A DNA stretch of 64,000 nucleotides from Gnetum montanum (Eukaryota; Streptophyta; Gnetopsida; Gnetales; Gnetaceae): positions 464,201 to 528,200 of the forward strand of contig MNCI01007988.1 of NCBI GenBank assembly GCA_015680685.1, given 5' to 3'. The translations under genes and the position numbers were made by a program. Numbering within the stretch: position 1 is the first letter of the stretch; each line of letters opens with the position of its first letter. Positions 46,600-56,664 of the stretch are shown in pieces. The notes below the pieces were generated by a model, which worked only from the letters and a program-made list of their open reading frames with translations, had not been told where the DNA came from and ran no database searches.

Positions 46600-49500
46600 G
46601 GGACCTAAGCCTTTTCTCCTTGTGGTTGAACTCGCTGGTGTGCTATCTTGGTTCGGCCCTTTGGAATAGAAAATGTCCGGTTATGACATGCGGATCGGGT
46701 TGCACGTAATATGGTTTCATCCGAATGTTGGTGCCATTTTATCATTTATTCTACAGAATTTCAGCATTGTCATATGGTCTCATTTGAGTGAGTAGCTGAC
46801 TTGTGACATTGTTCAGACCATGTTGCCTAGTTCAACGCGAGGTGTGTTAGCTTTCATTGTTGACATAGATGAGGGGCATATGTCGTCGAGGGAGGTGTTC
46901 CCAAAGGTCCTAGATCTACACGCTCTTTAACTCGTGTATGGGGATTGCCATCTTGCGGCCATTACACCAATAGTAGCACACTATTTCTAGCTTGCCGCAT
47001 ACATACACTGTTCCAAAATCTGCCTGGAATAGTATACCGAGTAGACAAGTATGCTCTTTTATACGTGTATTAACTTTGGTTCTCTTAGTGTTATAATCAT
47101 TATTTATGTATGGATACCTTTTATTTCATAGGCCCCATTTTGCTGAGCATGGATTGCATGAGGATGATAATGGACTTGCCATAGCACGTAAAGCCTTAGA
47201 GGCGTTCATGATGGGTCCCACACTTTGTGCTGCAGTGCTAGTTCAAACCAAGGATGCTATTGTCAATTATCCTAGGTAGTTCTCTAGGGCCTTTGAACAT
47301 TGTCAAGTTCGTGGCTGGCTACATGAGGATTAGTCTCCTGATGGGCCTGTTTTTCCCCAAATGGTTGACCCTGCAGCAAGTGTACGTACTCCATTTGCTA
47401 GTGGTAAATGATTGTGTTCCAGGCTTGATTTTCATTTTTGTTAAATGATTGCTTATCATGTTCTTAATTTTGGCTCAATGTCTCCTGTGTCTTTCCTACA
47501 GAGGTTGTTCCCCTTGATGAGGTTACCATCATATCCGGGCACACTGAGGCTACCCTCTGTATGAAGTTTGGAGAGACAAAGGAGTCACAACGGTGGTTGC
47601 ACAAGAAGGCACCTGAACAAATCATCAGCTATCTTACCCATGTAGGCCTTCTGGACTTGTTTACTACCTTCACTCCCAATGTTCCTGTGACTGAAATGGT
47701 TGCCATCATTGACTCTTTTAACGATGATGTCTCTTATTTTACTACACGGGTTCAGGGAGTGAAGGTGTCCTTCCACCTCACCACCAAATTCTTTTCTGAT
47801 CTTTTCAGTGTGCCAGCGGATGGTGTTAAGGTGGTGGTAGATAGGGGAACTAGAGAGGGCCGTGTAATCAAGGAACTTGAAGATTGGCTAGGTGTACCGC
47901 GAGGTCCTAAGGGCTTCACCATGTAGGACGATACTCGCTTACTAGAGGTAAACTTTCTGTACCCACTCTTTAGAGCTCGAGAATTTCCCAAGTCTCTTTC
48001 CCAAGCAAGAAGTCTTGGGGTGGAGTCTGCACATGTTATGCGTTCAGTCTTAGAGACTGGTATGCGTTACGATTGGGTGCAATTCCTTGTATTGGGTCTC
48101 CATGAGGAGATCATCAAGCTACACTCTAATGTTGATGCTAGGTCCCACTTCACCTTTGCCTTTTTTTTGGGCTATCTTCATAGGTTTGCTGAGTTCCTAG
48201 TGGTCTATGGAGATAACCATTATGTATTAAGGGACCGTTCACAGTTGTCTCGCCCTTGGATCTATCACCTATTTAACACCACCAGATGTCAAGATCCACT
48301 TGAAGGCATCGAGGAGTCAGTCTTTGTCACAATAGGGGGCTCTTCCAGTCATTCCCATCATTCACGTGATAGCCTGGGATTGGATCCATCTCCACTACAC
48401 ACAAGTGTTACAAGAGCTGAGCGCTTGATCCAGGAGACCATTGGGAAGGCCAAGGCTAAGGTGAGAAGAGGTGAGCATCCGAGAGATCCTACCACAAAGG
48501 CAAGGCTGGCGAGGGCTAAGAAGATTCGATTCACCTTGCCAAGAGTGGGTAAGTATTTTTTTTATTTTCAATTTAAGTGTTTTTTATCACTTTTTGAATT
48601 TACTTATTTACTTGAATATGTATGCCTATTACGTCATGCTAAATTTTAGATTTACTGGTGTTAACAAAGGATACCCTCAAGAGGGAAAGGGAAGAATTAG
48701 TTGTAATGGGTGAACCTAAAATAGTCACCACTAGGTGTAATGAAGATGAAGATACAAGGGAAGAAGTAGTTGAGGCCATTTCCATCTTACGGGAAGAGGA
48801 TGGAATGAGTACCATGGAAGCTACACTTGCTGAGGCTTTAGATNGTAAGATGGAAATGGCCTCAACTACTTCTTCCCTTGTATCTTCATCTTCATTACAC
48901 CTAGTGGTGACTATTTTAGGTTCNGGGGCCGCTTGGTAAGTCTTGTTAGTTTGATCTGCATTTTGTATCTTCTTAGTTTTATGCATTGTTTTGACTATCA
49001 TGGCTTTTCTTGACATTAGACATAGATGTTGAGGTACCTAAAGCACCTGCATCTCAGGCGGGTGGGTCGGAGTTTGAGGCCCCAGTTGAGATGTCTTCTC
49101 ATATAGGTTTAAGATCCACTAATCCATTGAGGTCGTGGCCTGAGATGCCCAATAAAGTAGACTTTGTTACTAGCATTGTCAATGATGTTGTTGCTTGTTT
49201 GAGACAGGCTAATCCTGAATTAGGTGTGTACTTTATACTAAGTGCCTAAGTTCATTGCGTTTTTGTACCTATTGGAGGTCTTTGGTTGGCGTATCTACAT
49301 AATGTTTGTACTTGTAGGTGCAAAGCTTCAATGGAGTTCTTCCCAGGCTACCCATATTGATGGTCTCCTAGAATTTCCAAGAGATATTGAGCAGATCCTA
49401 AGAGGGATTTATGATGCGGTTTTGGGTTGTGTTGTCCCAAATGCTAAATCTCTCTAGACCTGCAAGTGCTCAATTGAACAGTTATGGCTTGAAATTCAAT

Positions 49501-50306
49501 CATTGAAGGAAAATCTGGGGAAGCCGACAGAGGAGAGGAATGACTTTCAAGCCTGTTATGATTTTGCCTCTACTAGGCTGGCAGGTGATAGTACATGGCA
49601 TACATCTGAGATCACCTATGCATGTTATTGGGCAAGCTTGAATAGCAAGGTGCAGGCGATTCAAGATTTGGCCGAACAGAGGGCCCAGATGGATTTATTA
49701 AATAGGAAGTGCCATGACTGGAAGTCCTTCACATCTAAAGTACGTAAATGGGGCTAGGATTAGAAAGATCATAAGCATCAATATAAAAAATGGTTGAAGC
49801 AGGAATCCGTGGAATGTCGCCGGTTGGAGATGTTTGTGGAGGGGTTAGGTTTGCGCTCTTCTTATGATAATTTTGTTGAATATACAGAAGTGGAGGGGTC
49901 TCCTGAGAGATCCATTACCACTACCTCTGGGGAGGCTTCAATAAGTATGTTTTCTCTTAAGCGCCCCTCCTAGTCTTCCATGGACAAGTGTAAAACCTTA
50001 GCTAACATCGACCTCAGACTCGAGAAGGACTGGACATTCGTTTCTAAAGAAGAGATCCTATGGCACCTGGAGGCTAATCTTAGGCCTTCCCCACCTGTGA
50101 GTATTTTATTTCTCACATTATTTTATTGCTTTTAGTCATCATTTCTCTTTAGTATTTTTGCTCTCTTTTACCTGTTTGTTATTTTTTTTTTTGTGTGCAT
50201 TTACTCATTTTGTTGTTTTGTTCTCTCTTCATGATAGGGGCATGGTGGTGATGAGGCTAGCCCTAGTGGGAAGGGAGCTGATGACGTAGAGGATTTTGGG
50301 TACTAG
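46600..50306 (+). pseudogene. E3 antisense seven-exon gene (unknown function)
   Basis: Antisense to E3 pol. Exons: A 46600-47048, B 47132-47381, C 47502-48548, D 48650-48935, E 49020-49223, F 49318-50096, G 50238-50306; flanking dinucleotides are GT and AG. C is almost open: VQGVKVSFHLTTKFFSDLFS, LETGMRYDWVQFLVLGLHEE and FFLGYLHRFAEFLVV. E: VDFVTSIVNDVVACLRQANP. F: YACYWASLNSKVQAIQDLAE, SPERSITTTSGEASISMFSL and KEEILWHLEANL. G: 22 residues, acidic, stop TAG at 50304. Exon C resembles distantly the putative plant transposon protein domain (a remote guess). The short + strand frames at 47561, 48020, 49010 and 49503 are pieces of it. D contains an assembly artefact. Stops in A, B and C mark it as decayed. 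Confidence 0.8.
48712..48924. other. 79-bp perfect inverted copy bounded by single Ns (assembly artefact)
   Basis: 48845-48923 is the exact reverse complement of 48712-48790. Ns lie at 48844 and 48924. The copy interrupts exon D of the E3 antisense gene. Confidence 0.9.
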
Positions 50307-50639
50307 CCCCCTCCTAACACTAGTGCATGATTTAGCTTATTGGTCTTTTCAACCTTGTCATTTCTTTGTTAGTTTATTATTTTTTTGTTGGTTTTGGAAT
50401 ATGTGAAGAAAAATGTAACATGATCATGGTGTAATATGCAGTTATTCTATTTCTATGCTAACACTCCATATTACATATATTTATATATTTTATTTTTGCT
50501 TTTTCAAGTTTCTTTGTGAACATAAATGTAAATCGGAACTGTGTCTAACAAAATATGAAATGAACATTGTAACTTGCAAAATGTGGACGATAACAATGTA
50601 ATGAAATTTTGGTAAATTGATGGTGCATTGTACTCTAGT

Positions 50640-50850
50640 TTAAAGCCATTTCAGGCTAAACTCATCAATTTAAATTCATGATGGACTATTGTATCTTTTT
50701 CAAAGAAAAAGAGGAGACTGTAGTTATTTTTGGTGAAAATTCCTTTTTTTTACGAAGGAACCGATCATTTCTGACCGTGGCTGGTTTAACGTCTTTGCGG
50801 ACGCTTGGTAGTTTAACGTCATTCTAGACATGTAGTACTTTAACATCATT
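50640..50850 (-). repeat. E3 repeat array between protease remnant and antisense gene
   Basis: Several loose units: TAGTTTAAAGCCATTTC, GGTTTAACGTCTTTGCGGAC, AGTTTAACGTCATTCTAGAC, AGTACTTTAACATCATTTC. On the element strand they read GACGTTAAACT. Counterpart of the E1 and E2 arrays at the same border, with ACCTTAAACT changed to ACGTTAAACT. Confidence 0.6.
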
Positions 50851-50867
50851 TCAAATGAGTATTTGTT

Positions 50868-53800
50868 TTAAAAGTTGAGTAGCTTCTTTAATTTTTGAAG
50901 ATTGACATGGTGTGTTGGGCATGTCGGTGTAATCGTATATTTTGCATCTCCTTCACTAATTATGTTAAATGGTAATTCAGACCATGAGATGTTTGGAGTA
51001 ATGACCCCTATGTCTACATGCTCTGATGTTTCCATGTTTTGAAATGTTTCTATACCTTCCAAGGGATCACGGTTTGGAGATTGGTTATCGCTTTGGTTTT
51101 CAATGGGTGTGGCGTCCTGTTTAAGCTCGAGAGTAATGACGTCTTGTTTAGTCTTATCGATTTTGACCTCTAAGCCTTGGTTTATGCCTACATGTGCAGA
51201 GGTGTTGGGTGTAGCCACATCACTATGTATAATGATTTCACCACCTTCATACAAGCTTAAAGATGTATTTTTTGTTTAAGCACCTGCATGACCTGACCTA
51301 AGGCATTGGCCAAGTCTTTACTGTTTGGTAGGCTCTTGTTGGTTGAGACTTGGTCCATTGGACCCAACAACTATATCTTTTGTGGAATGTTTTCTGTGTG
51401 GTATAATGTGATGGTTGGGTTTGATGCATTTGGCATTCCTGATTTTTTGCTTTTGTGACTCGTGCTCGGCTCACCATTTGTCAGAGCCATAGGTACAGCG
51501 TTTAAGGGAGTGGGTTTCAGTGGCCCCAATTCAAGACTTCAACGTTCTTTTTCCAACCATTCCCTAGTATGTCTATTGGCGAGGAGTTCTCACGAAGGTC
51601 CTGGGGGAACCGTTGGAGCTTGAACATCAGGTTGTTTTGGGACTCGGATTACAAATGGAGCAAGTCGGGGTCGTGGTTGAACAGTTGGAGGTGGTTGTGC
51701 GTCAGGGTGTTTAGGCACCCTAATGACGAACAGGATCAGTTTGGTTTATGGTTAAGGAGTAGGAGGTTGAAGATTAGGGTGTTTGGGTACCCTGATTACG
51801 AAGGGAGTTGGTCAGTTTTGTGGTGGTACCTCTGTGGCTGCAACCGCGGGTGGCACCCAAACCACAAAGGGACTAGCTCGGGTAGGCGGTTGCATTGGCA
51901 GGGGGTACACGAATGACGAATGGTTTTGTAGGTGTAGGCATATTATATGTGGGATATGAAGATTGTGGAGATGATGTTGACGCTGTAGGAGGAACATGAA
52001 TCATGAAACGTTTGCTGGCCATTCCTTGCTCATTTCCGATATGGATCGTGTTAATAACATAAGGAGCTTCCTTAGTATTGAGGGGATCTTTGTATACACC
52101 CATAGATTGATTCTGCAGTTTAACAGGGTTGGCATCATCAAATATTATTTCACCCATATCAATCATACATTGTATGTCTTGTTTGAGGGTGAAACAATAA
52201 TCAGTACCATGCCCATTCCGTTGATGGTACTCACAAAATCGATCTAGTCTAAATCCTTTTGGAATAGGAGGCTTATTTGGTGTTGCTAAGCTTGGGTTTT
52301 TAACCAATTCACAGAATCAGTCATGTCTCTGGACTACCACTAGGGAAAACTACTTATGTTTAATGGCCCTAGCCTTCAAAATTTGATCTAACAACTAGGA
52401 AGGCTTCATGGGGAGCGGTGTGTATTGAGTAGGGTCTTTTCTCTCAAACGTACGTGCATGACCCGTGTTAGTAGCTTGCATGGTAGATGATTCAGTTGTA
52501 TGTGTAGGAGCAGTTCTCTCATAGTTAATGGGAGTAGTAGGTGGTCTGCCTTACTATCCCGCGTTAGTAGGTTGAGTCTCCGCTACTGTTGCTATTGTTG
52601 CTTTAGCTTTTTCTTTATCTTTCTTAGTGTGTTGATTTCTAAAGGCTAAGTAAGCAGCATCATGGCTATTTTGGGCTTCCTCTTCTATGTTTTTAATCTA
52701 TACAAAAGCTTGGCTTAGAGTGCATGAATTTAGATAGTACAGTTTTGATTTGACAAAATCATTCATGGATCCATTAAGAATCGTAAGAAGGTATGTTTCT
52801 AGGATTGGCTCATGAACTTCGTTGAGTGTGGTACTCCATCTTTGGATAAATTTTTGTACAGGTTCAAGAAGTGCTTGTTTAACCTGTATTAGATTATCCA
52901 AGGTTGCTTCAGGCTTCAGGTTGTATTTAAACCTGGTAACGAACTAGTGTAAGAGATCCTCCAAAGAGGATATGGAGTTATGAGGCAAGGCTCGGTACCA
53001 GTCTAATGCTCTGCCAGTGAGGGACATGGCAAACACACGCAAGATTGCATGGGGCCATGCCTGAAGCAACAAGCATTCTAGTCTAAATATGACTAGATGG
53101 GTGTTGGGGTCTCCTTCCCCATTGTATTTGGTTAGTTGAGGAAATGAAACTCCTTTGGGCAAGGTTAATGATGGTACCAAAGAGCTAATAGGATCATCTT
53201 GGTAAAAATCTAACACTTTAAGCTCTTCATTGTTAGAGGTTTTGAGGCATTTTACCTCATCAGTGAGCTCTTGAATCATCTTTTTGGCTTCGGCACATTC
53301 TTGGGCACTTGGTGGAGTAGTAGGTTGGCTAGTTTGAGTGCCATACAAGTTAGAATGATGTACGGTTGGTAGGAATGATGATTTTTGAGTGATCGGAGGT
53401 TGCACTTGTGGAATATTTAAAATGGGTGCTACTAAAGGCGGCATACCATAAGGTGTAGGTTGTTGTTTCTATTGTTGAGCGATAGGGGCATTCCATTGGC
53501 CAATTGTGGCTTGCAAAAGGAGACTTTATACCTGGTGTTATAGTGGAGGAGCTAAGGGTGTGGTGTGAACCTGCACTCATGGGATGAAGTGTGTAGATGT
53601 GGAAGCAAGTATCATAGATGGCATCCCAATTACTTGGGGAGGGGGGAAGTTACTCCCATATTATCTTGAGAGGGAAATTGTTAGGATTGTCCTTGTGAGA
53701 GGGGGGTAAAGTGGTAATCGGAGGGATAGTGGGGATGGGCATAGTGAATTGGGTGTTGTTCGCAGGGAAAGTAGGCATAAGGCTAAGTGCTTCCTATTGA

Positions 53801-54230
53801 GAGATAGGTGCCTGAGTGTTTGTAACTGCATGAAGGGACATAGTTTCTCCTGTGAAAGGGTGGAATAACAAGTTTGCATAAGTATGAGGGCTGAGAGTGT
53901 GGTATGAATCCCCATGTTCAGATTAGGCTACAAAATTATCTTCTTCATCTTCATTTTGAGGTTCTACGGTGAATTGGCATGAGGTTTGGTTACTTGCCAT
54001 GAGGAGCTGGGATATAAGTTCATGATGAGATTCAGAAAGGGGAATCACATCGTATGCTAAGGGGATAAAGTTATGGCCCCCCTTATAAATGAACTCAGAA
54101 TGTCATTTTTCTTCCATTTCTACGTGATCAGTGGGTAGGTTAGCTTGGATCTTTACATAGATGAAGTTGTATTGTTCCAGGGTGAGAATTGTATAGGCGG
54201 GGTCTTTTCCTTGTAACCTAAGTGACTGAT
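50868..54230 (-). pseudogene. gag: E3 gag fused to protease tail; protease core deleted
   Basis: Gag runs from about 54230 (start unclear) to 51250. N-terminal block near 54180-54050, then MASNQTSCQFTVEPQNEDEE at about 53998. Ser/Thr/Pro-rich part to 53410. Capsid core 53300-52700: KYNGEGDPNTHLVIFRLECL, GRALDWYRALPHNSISSLED (intact Trp, unlike E1 and E2). The knuckle RFCEYHQRNGHGTDYC near 52220 reads C-x2-H-x4-H-x4-C. Then PFVIRVP-type repeats, at least five copies, 52070-51590. At about 51246 the gag end (VLKQK) runs straight into GGEIIIHSD, the tail that in E1 and E2 follows protease. About 560 bp holding the whole catalytic domain is therefore missing. The tail frame 50868-51254 is open. 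Confidence 0.82.
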
Positions 54231-54414
54231 GGGTTGGTCCTTAAAGGTTCATCCCTCCAACAATAACTATGGATTTCTTTGCATTCACAGGATTTGAGAT
54301 TTCAGCATTGAAGTCAGAAGTGGGCAATGTTACATTGATCTAGGACACTTCCATGTGTGTAACTGGTCTTACTAGCTAAATTTATGTAAACAGCGTATGT
54401 GAGCCTAGCTTGAG

Positions 54415-54755
54415 CTAACTGGGTTCAGTGTAAGCGAGCTCAGCGTCCATAACTGGTTTTAACGTAAGCAAGATTAGTGTGCGTAACTGGGTTTAGCATA
54501 AGCAAGCTTAGCATGCATAACTGGGTTTAGCGTAAGCAAGCTCAGCGTGCATAACTGGGTTCAGCGTAAGCAAGCTTAGCGTGCATAACTGGGTTCAGTG
54601 TAAGCAATCTCAGCATGCGTAACTAGGTTCAAGGTAAGCAAGCTTAGCGTGCATAACCAGGTTTAGGGTAAGCAAGCTCAGCATGCATAACTGGGTTTAG
54701 CGTAAGCAAGCTCAGTGTGTGTAACTGAGTTCAACATAAGCAAGCTTAGCGTGCA
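54415..54755 (-). repeat. 34-bp tandem repeat in the E3 leader
   Basis: About ten copies of ATAACTGGGTTTAGCGTAAG-CAAGCTCAGCGTGC (34 bp, + strand) with point differences. It lies between the PBS and gag, about 140 bp inside the 5' LTR. AAGCTT or AGCTCA alternates within the units. Confidence 0.9.
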
Positions 54756-54869
54756 TAAATCTACAACGTGAGCAAGCCTACCATGAATAGGACCAACGTT
54801 AATGAGGGTTTTGGTTTCAGTGCAACATTTCGAACCATGGTGCAACTAAGGTTTTTTCAAATGGTAAGT

Positions 54870-54888
54870 GGCCCTCCTTTTAGTACCA
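54870..54888 (-). other. E3 primer-binding site
   Basis: Minus-strand TGGTACTAAAAGGAGGGCC, five bases beyond the LTR end, one change from the E2 site. Confidence 0.75.
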
Positions 54889-54893
54889 ATTTC

Positions 54894-56659
54894 TGTACTA
54901 TCCGAAATCATCGATGTAAGGCTGGAGGAAAAACGTATGCCGAAAGATCTCCAGAGAGACATAGATGACCCTCCCTTCACATGAGGGCAAGCTAGAAAAA
55001 TGAAGGTAGAGTGTCTTGGATAGTCTACACATAGATCAACCAAGGACTTTCCCGAGCGTACGCTATTGCCTGCGTTGGGGTTATCGTCACGAAACATGAA
55101 ACAAAGAAAAATGATGTAACACAAAGTAACGTAATAGAATGTAAAAAAATGTAAAGATAGGTAATAACAAAACGTAATGGAATGTAAACCTAAGAAGAAT
55201 GTATGATGGAATGGAACAATGCAGAAAGTAAATCAGAATAGGAAAATGGATGGAAAATAATGAACAATGTTGTATTAATCGACAAGATGTGCACCGATCA
55301 AAACGTAGTTGCGTTGCAAGTCGAACGTTAAGCTTTGATGCAAGGTGTTTACAAGTGCTGGCAATCACATGCGTTCGGGCTCAGGATTGCTTATTTCCTT
55401 GCTTCAAATTTTTCCCACCCTGTTTATGTCCATGAACAGGGTATTTATGCATTTTTCTAGGCCTGGGAGTAGGAATGGATGAGATAGATGGCTGCGAGAT
55501 GAGAGAAAAATGGATCGCGTGACAAGTATACATGGGAAAACTTCGTTCTAGACCAGGTGCACTGTATCTTACAATGCAAGCTAGCTTATGCTCATGGAAG
55601 AAGAATAAGGGCTTGACAAGCTCACAAATGGTGAAGCTTACAATGAAAATTTATAATGAATTTGCAATTAAAATTTGACTCCGACTTGCTTGTAACTTCA
55701 TGGTCTCTTGGATCGACTACTGCAAGGCATTGATTTGAGTGGTTCTATGGCTATTTGAAATGTTTCTTGTTTCATCAAGGCTATCAGTGTGAGTTGATCT
55801 TGCCCTGGCATGTCTTTAGCATGTGTCTGAAATGCTCTAGGCCACTTTTGGCAGCTCATGCTGGGCTCACGCTGTCAGCGTGACCTCAGCGTGTGTTGGG
55901 CGTGAGCTAGGCATGAGCTAGGTGTGAGCTGGGTGTGAGCTAGTTGGAATGATTCATTTCACATCAAATCTTGATTTTCAAGGCCTGTCCTTCAAGTGTA
56001 ACTGTTGTCTACCCTTGGGGGCCACCTGGATGCTGATTTTGAGATTTTTTGTGCTTGATTTGTGTTGTTTTGGTAACTGACGTTGTTAGCATGACTCTAG
56101 CATGACTTGGGTGTGACCTGGGCATGATCTAGGCATGAGCTAGGTGTAACCAAGCCAAAATGCCATGTTTCACACCTGAACTTTGATTTTCTTGGAGCCT
56201 GCTAACAAGTAGAACTGTTTCCTATCCTTAGGAGCTGAGTTGATGCTGAGTTGATACTGAAATTGTGCTTGGGACTGCTTGTTTGGACCAGTTTTTATTT
56301 GGTCATGCTGGGCTCATGCTCCAACATGACCCTAGCATGACCTAGGCGTGACCTGGGCGTGACTTGGGCATGAGCAGCAAAAACAATGTATTTTTGAGCC
56401 CGAAATCAGGATTCTAAGGGCTAGGAACCTAGGGTAACCATTAGTCAACCTTTAGGATGACTTTTTCCTTCAAAATCAGGCCATTTTAACACTATTTTGA
56501 GGCTGTTTTGAGTCACTCATGTTGGGAGCAAGCTAGCCTTATAACATGAGCAAGCTGGCTTGAGTTCCATGCCGTAGTCACGAGTTTTCTTCTCAAGACT
56601 TGAGAGGCTTTGAATTTTTCTTGTCTCAAAGTGTTGAGCTGAAATTTTGTGGTGTTTCA
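54894..56659 (-). repeat. E3 5' LTR
   Basis: 1,766 bp, partner of 37987-39717. On the minus strand it starts TGAAACACCAC and ends ...AGTACA. A TATA-like GCATAAATACC lies on the minus strand at about 55440-55450, conserved in the other LTR near 38570. GCATGAGC / GTGAGCTAG and GCTGGGCTCA motifs fill 55850-56380. Confidence 0.9.
55440..55450 (-). promoter_or_regulatory. TATA-like box of E3 5' LTR
   Basis: GCATAAATACC on the minus strand, about 550 bp before the LTR end. It is the only good TATA match seen in both LTR copies, with a second weaker ACATAAAYAGGG just downstream. Confidence 0.5.
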
Positions 56660-56664
56660 TAGTC
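56660..56664. repeat. Target-site duplication of E3, right copy
   Basis: TAGTC, identical to 37982-37986. Confidence 0.9.

Larger units (their letters stand above)
37987..56659 (-). mobile_element. Element E3, complete Tat/Ogre-type retrotransposon on the minus strand
   Basis: 18,673 bp between perfect 5-bp duplications. On its own strand: LTR (54894-56659), PBS, 34-bp repeat, gag, fused protease remnant, antisense gene (window + strand), RT block, 3' noncoding, PPT, LTR (37987-39717). Ends are TGAAACACCA...TACA. Proteins are clearly related to E1/E2, but the LTR sequence is not, so it is a sister family. The reading frames are better kept than in E1 or E2, as expected for the latest insertion in the nest, yet the LTR pair still differs at about one position in nine in a sampled stretch. 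Confidence 0.92.

Noticed and set aside
46591-50306. A host gene captured recently by E3
   Set aside because: The same gene, in the same place and orientation, is in E1 and E2 with strong divergence, so it is an old part of these elements. Capture by their common ancestor remains possible.
51569-51916. + strand Trp/Arg-rich open frame of 115 residues
   Set aside because: It is the reverse of the E3 gag PFVIRVP repeats and shows no independent conservation.
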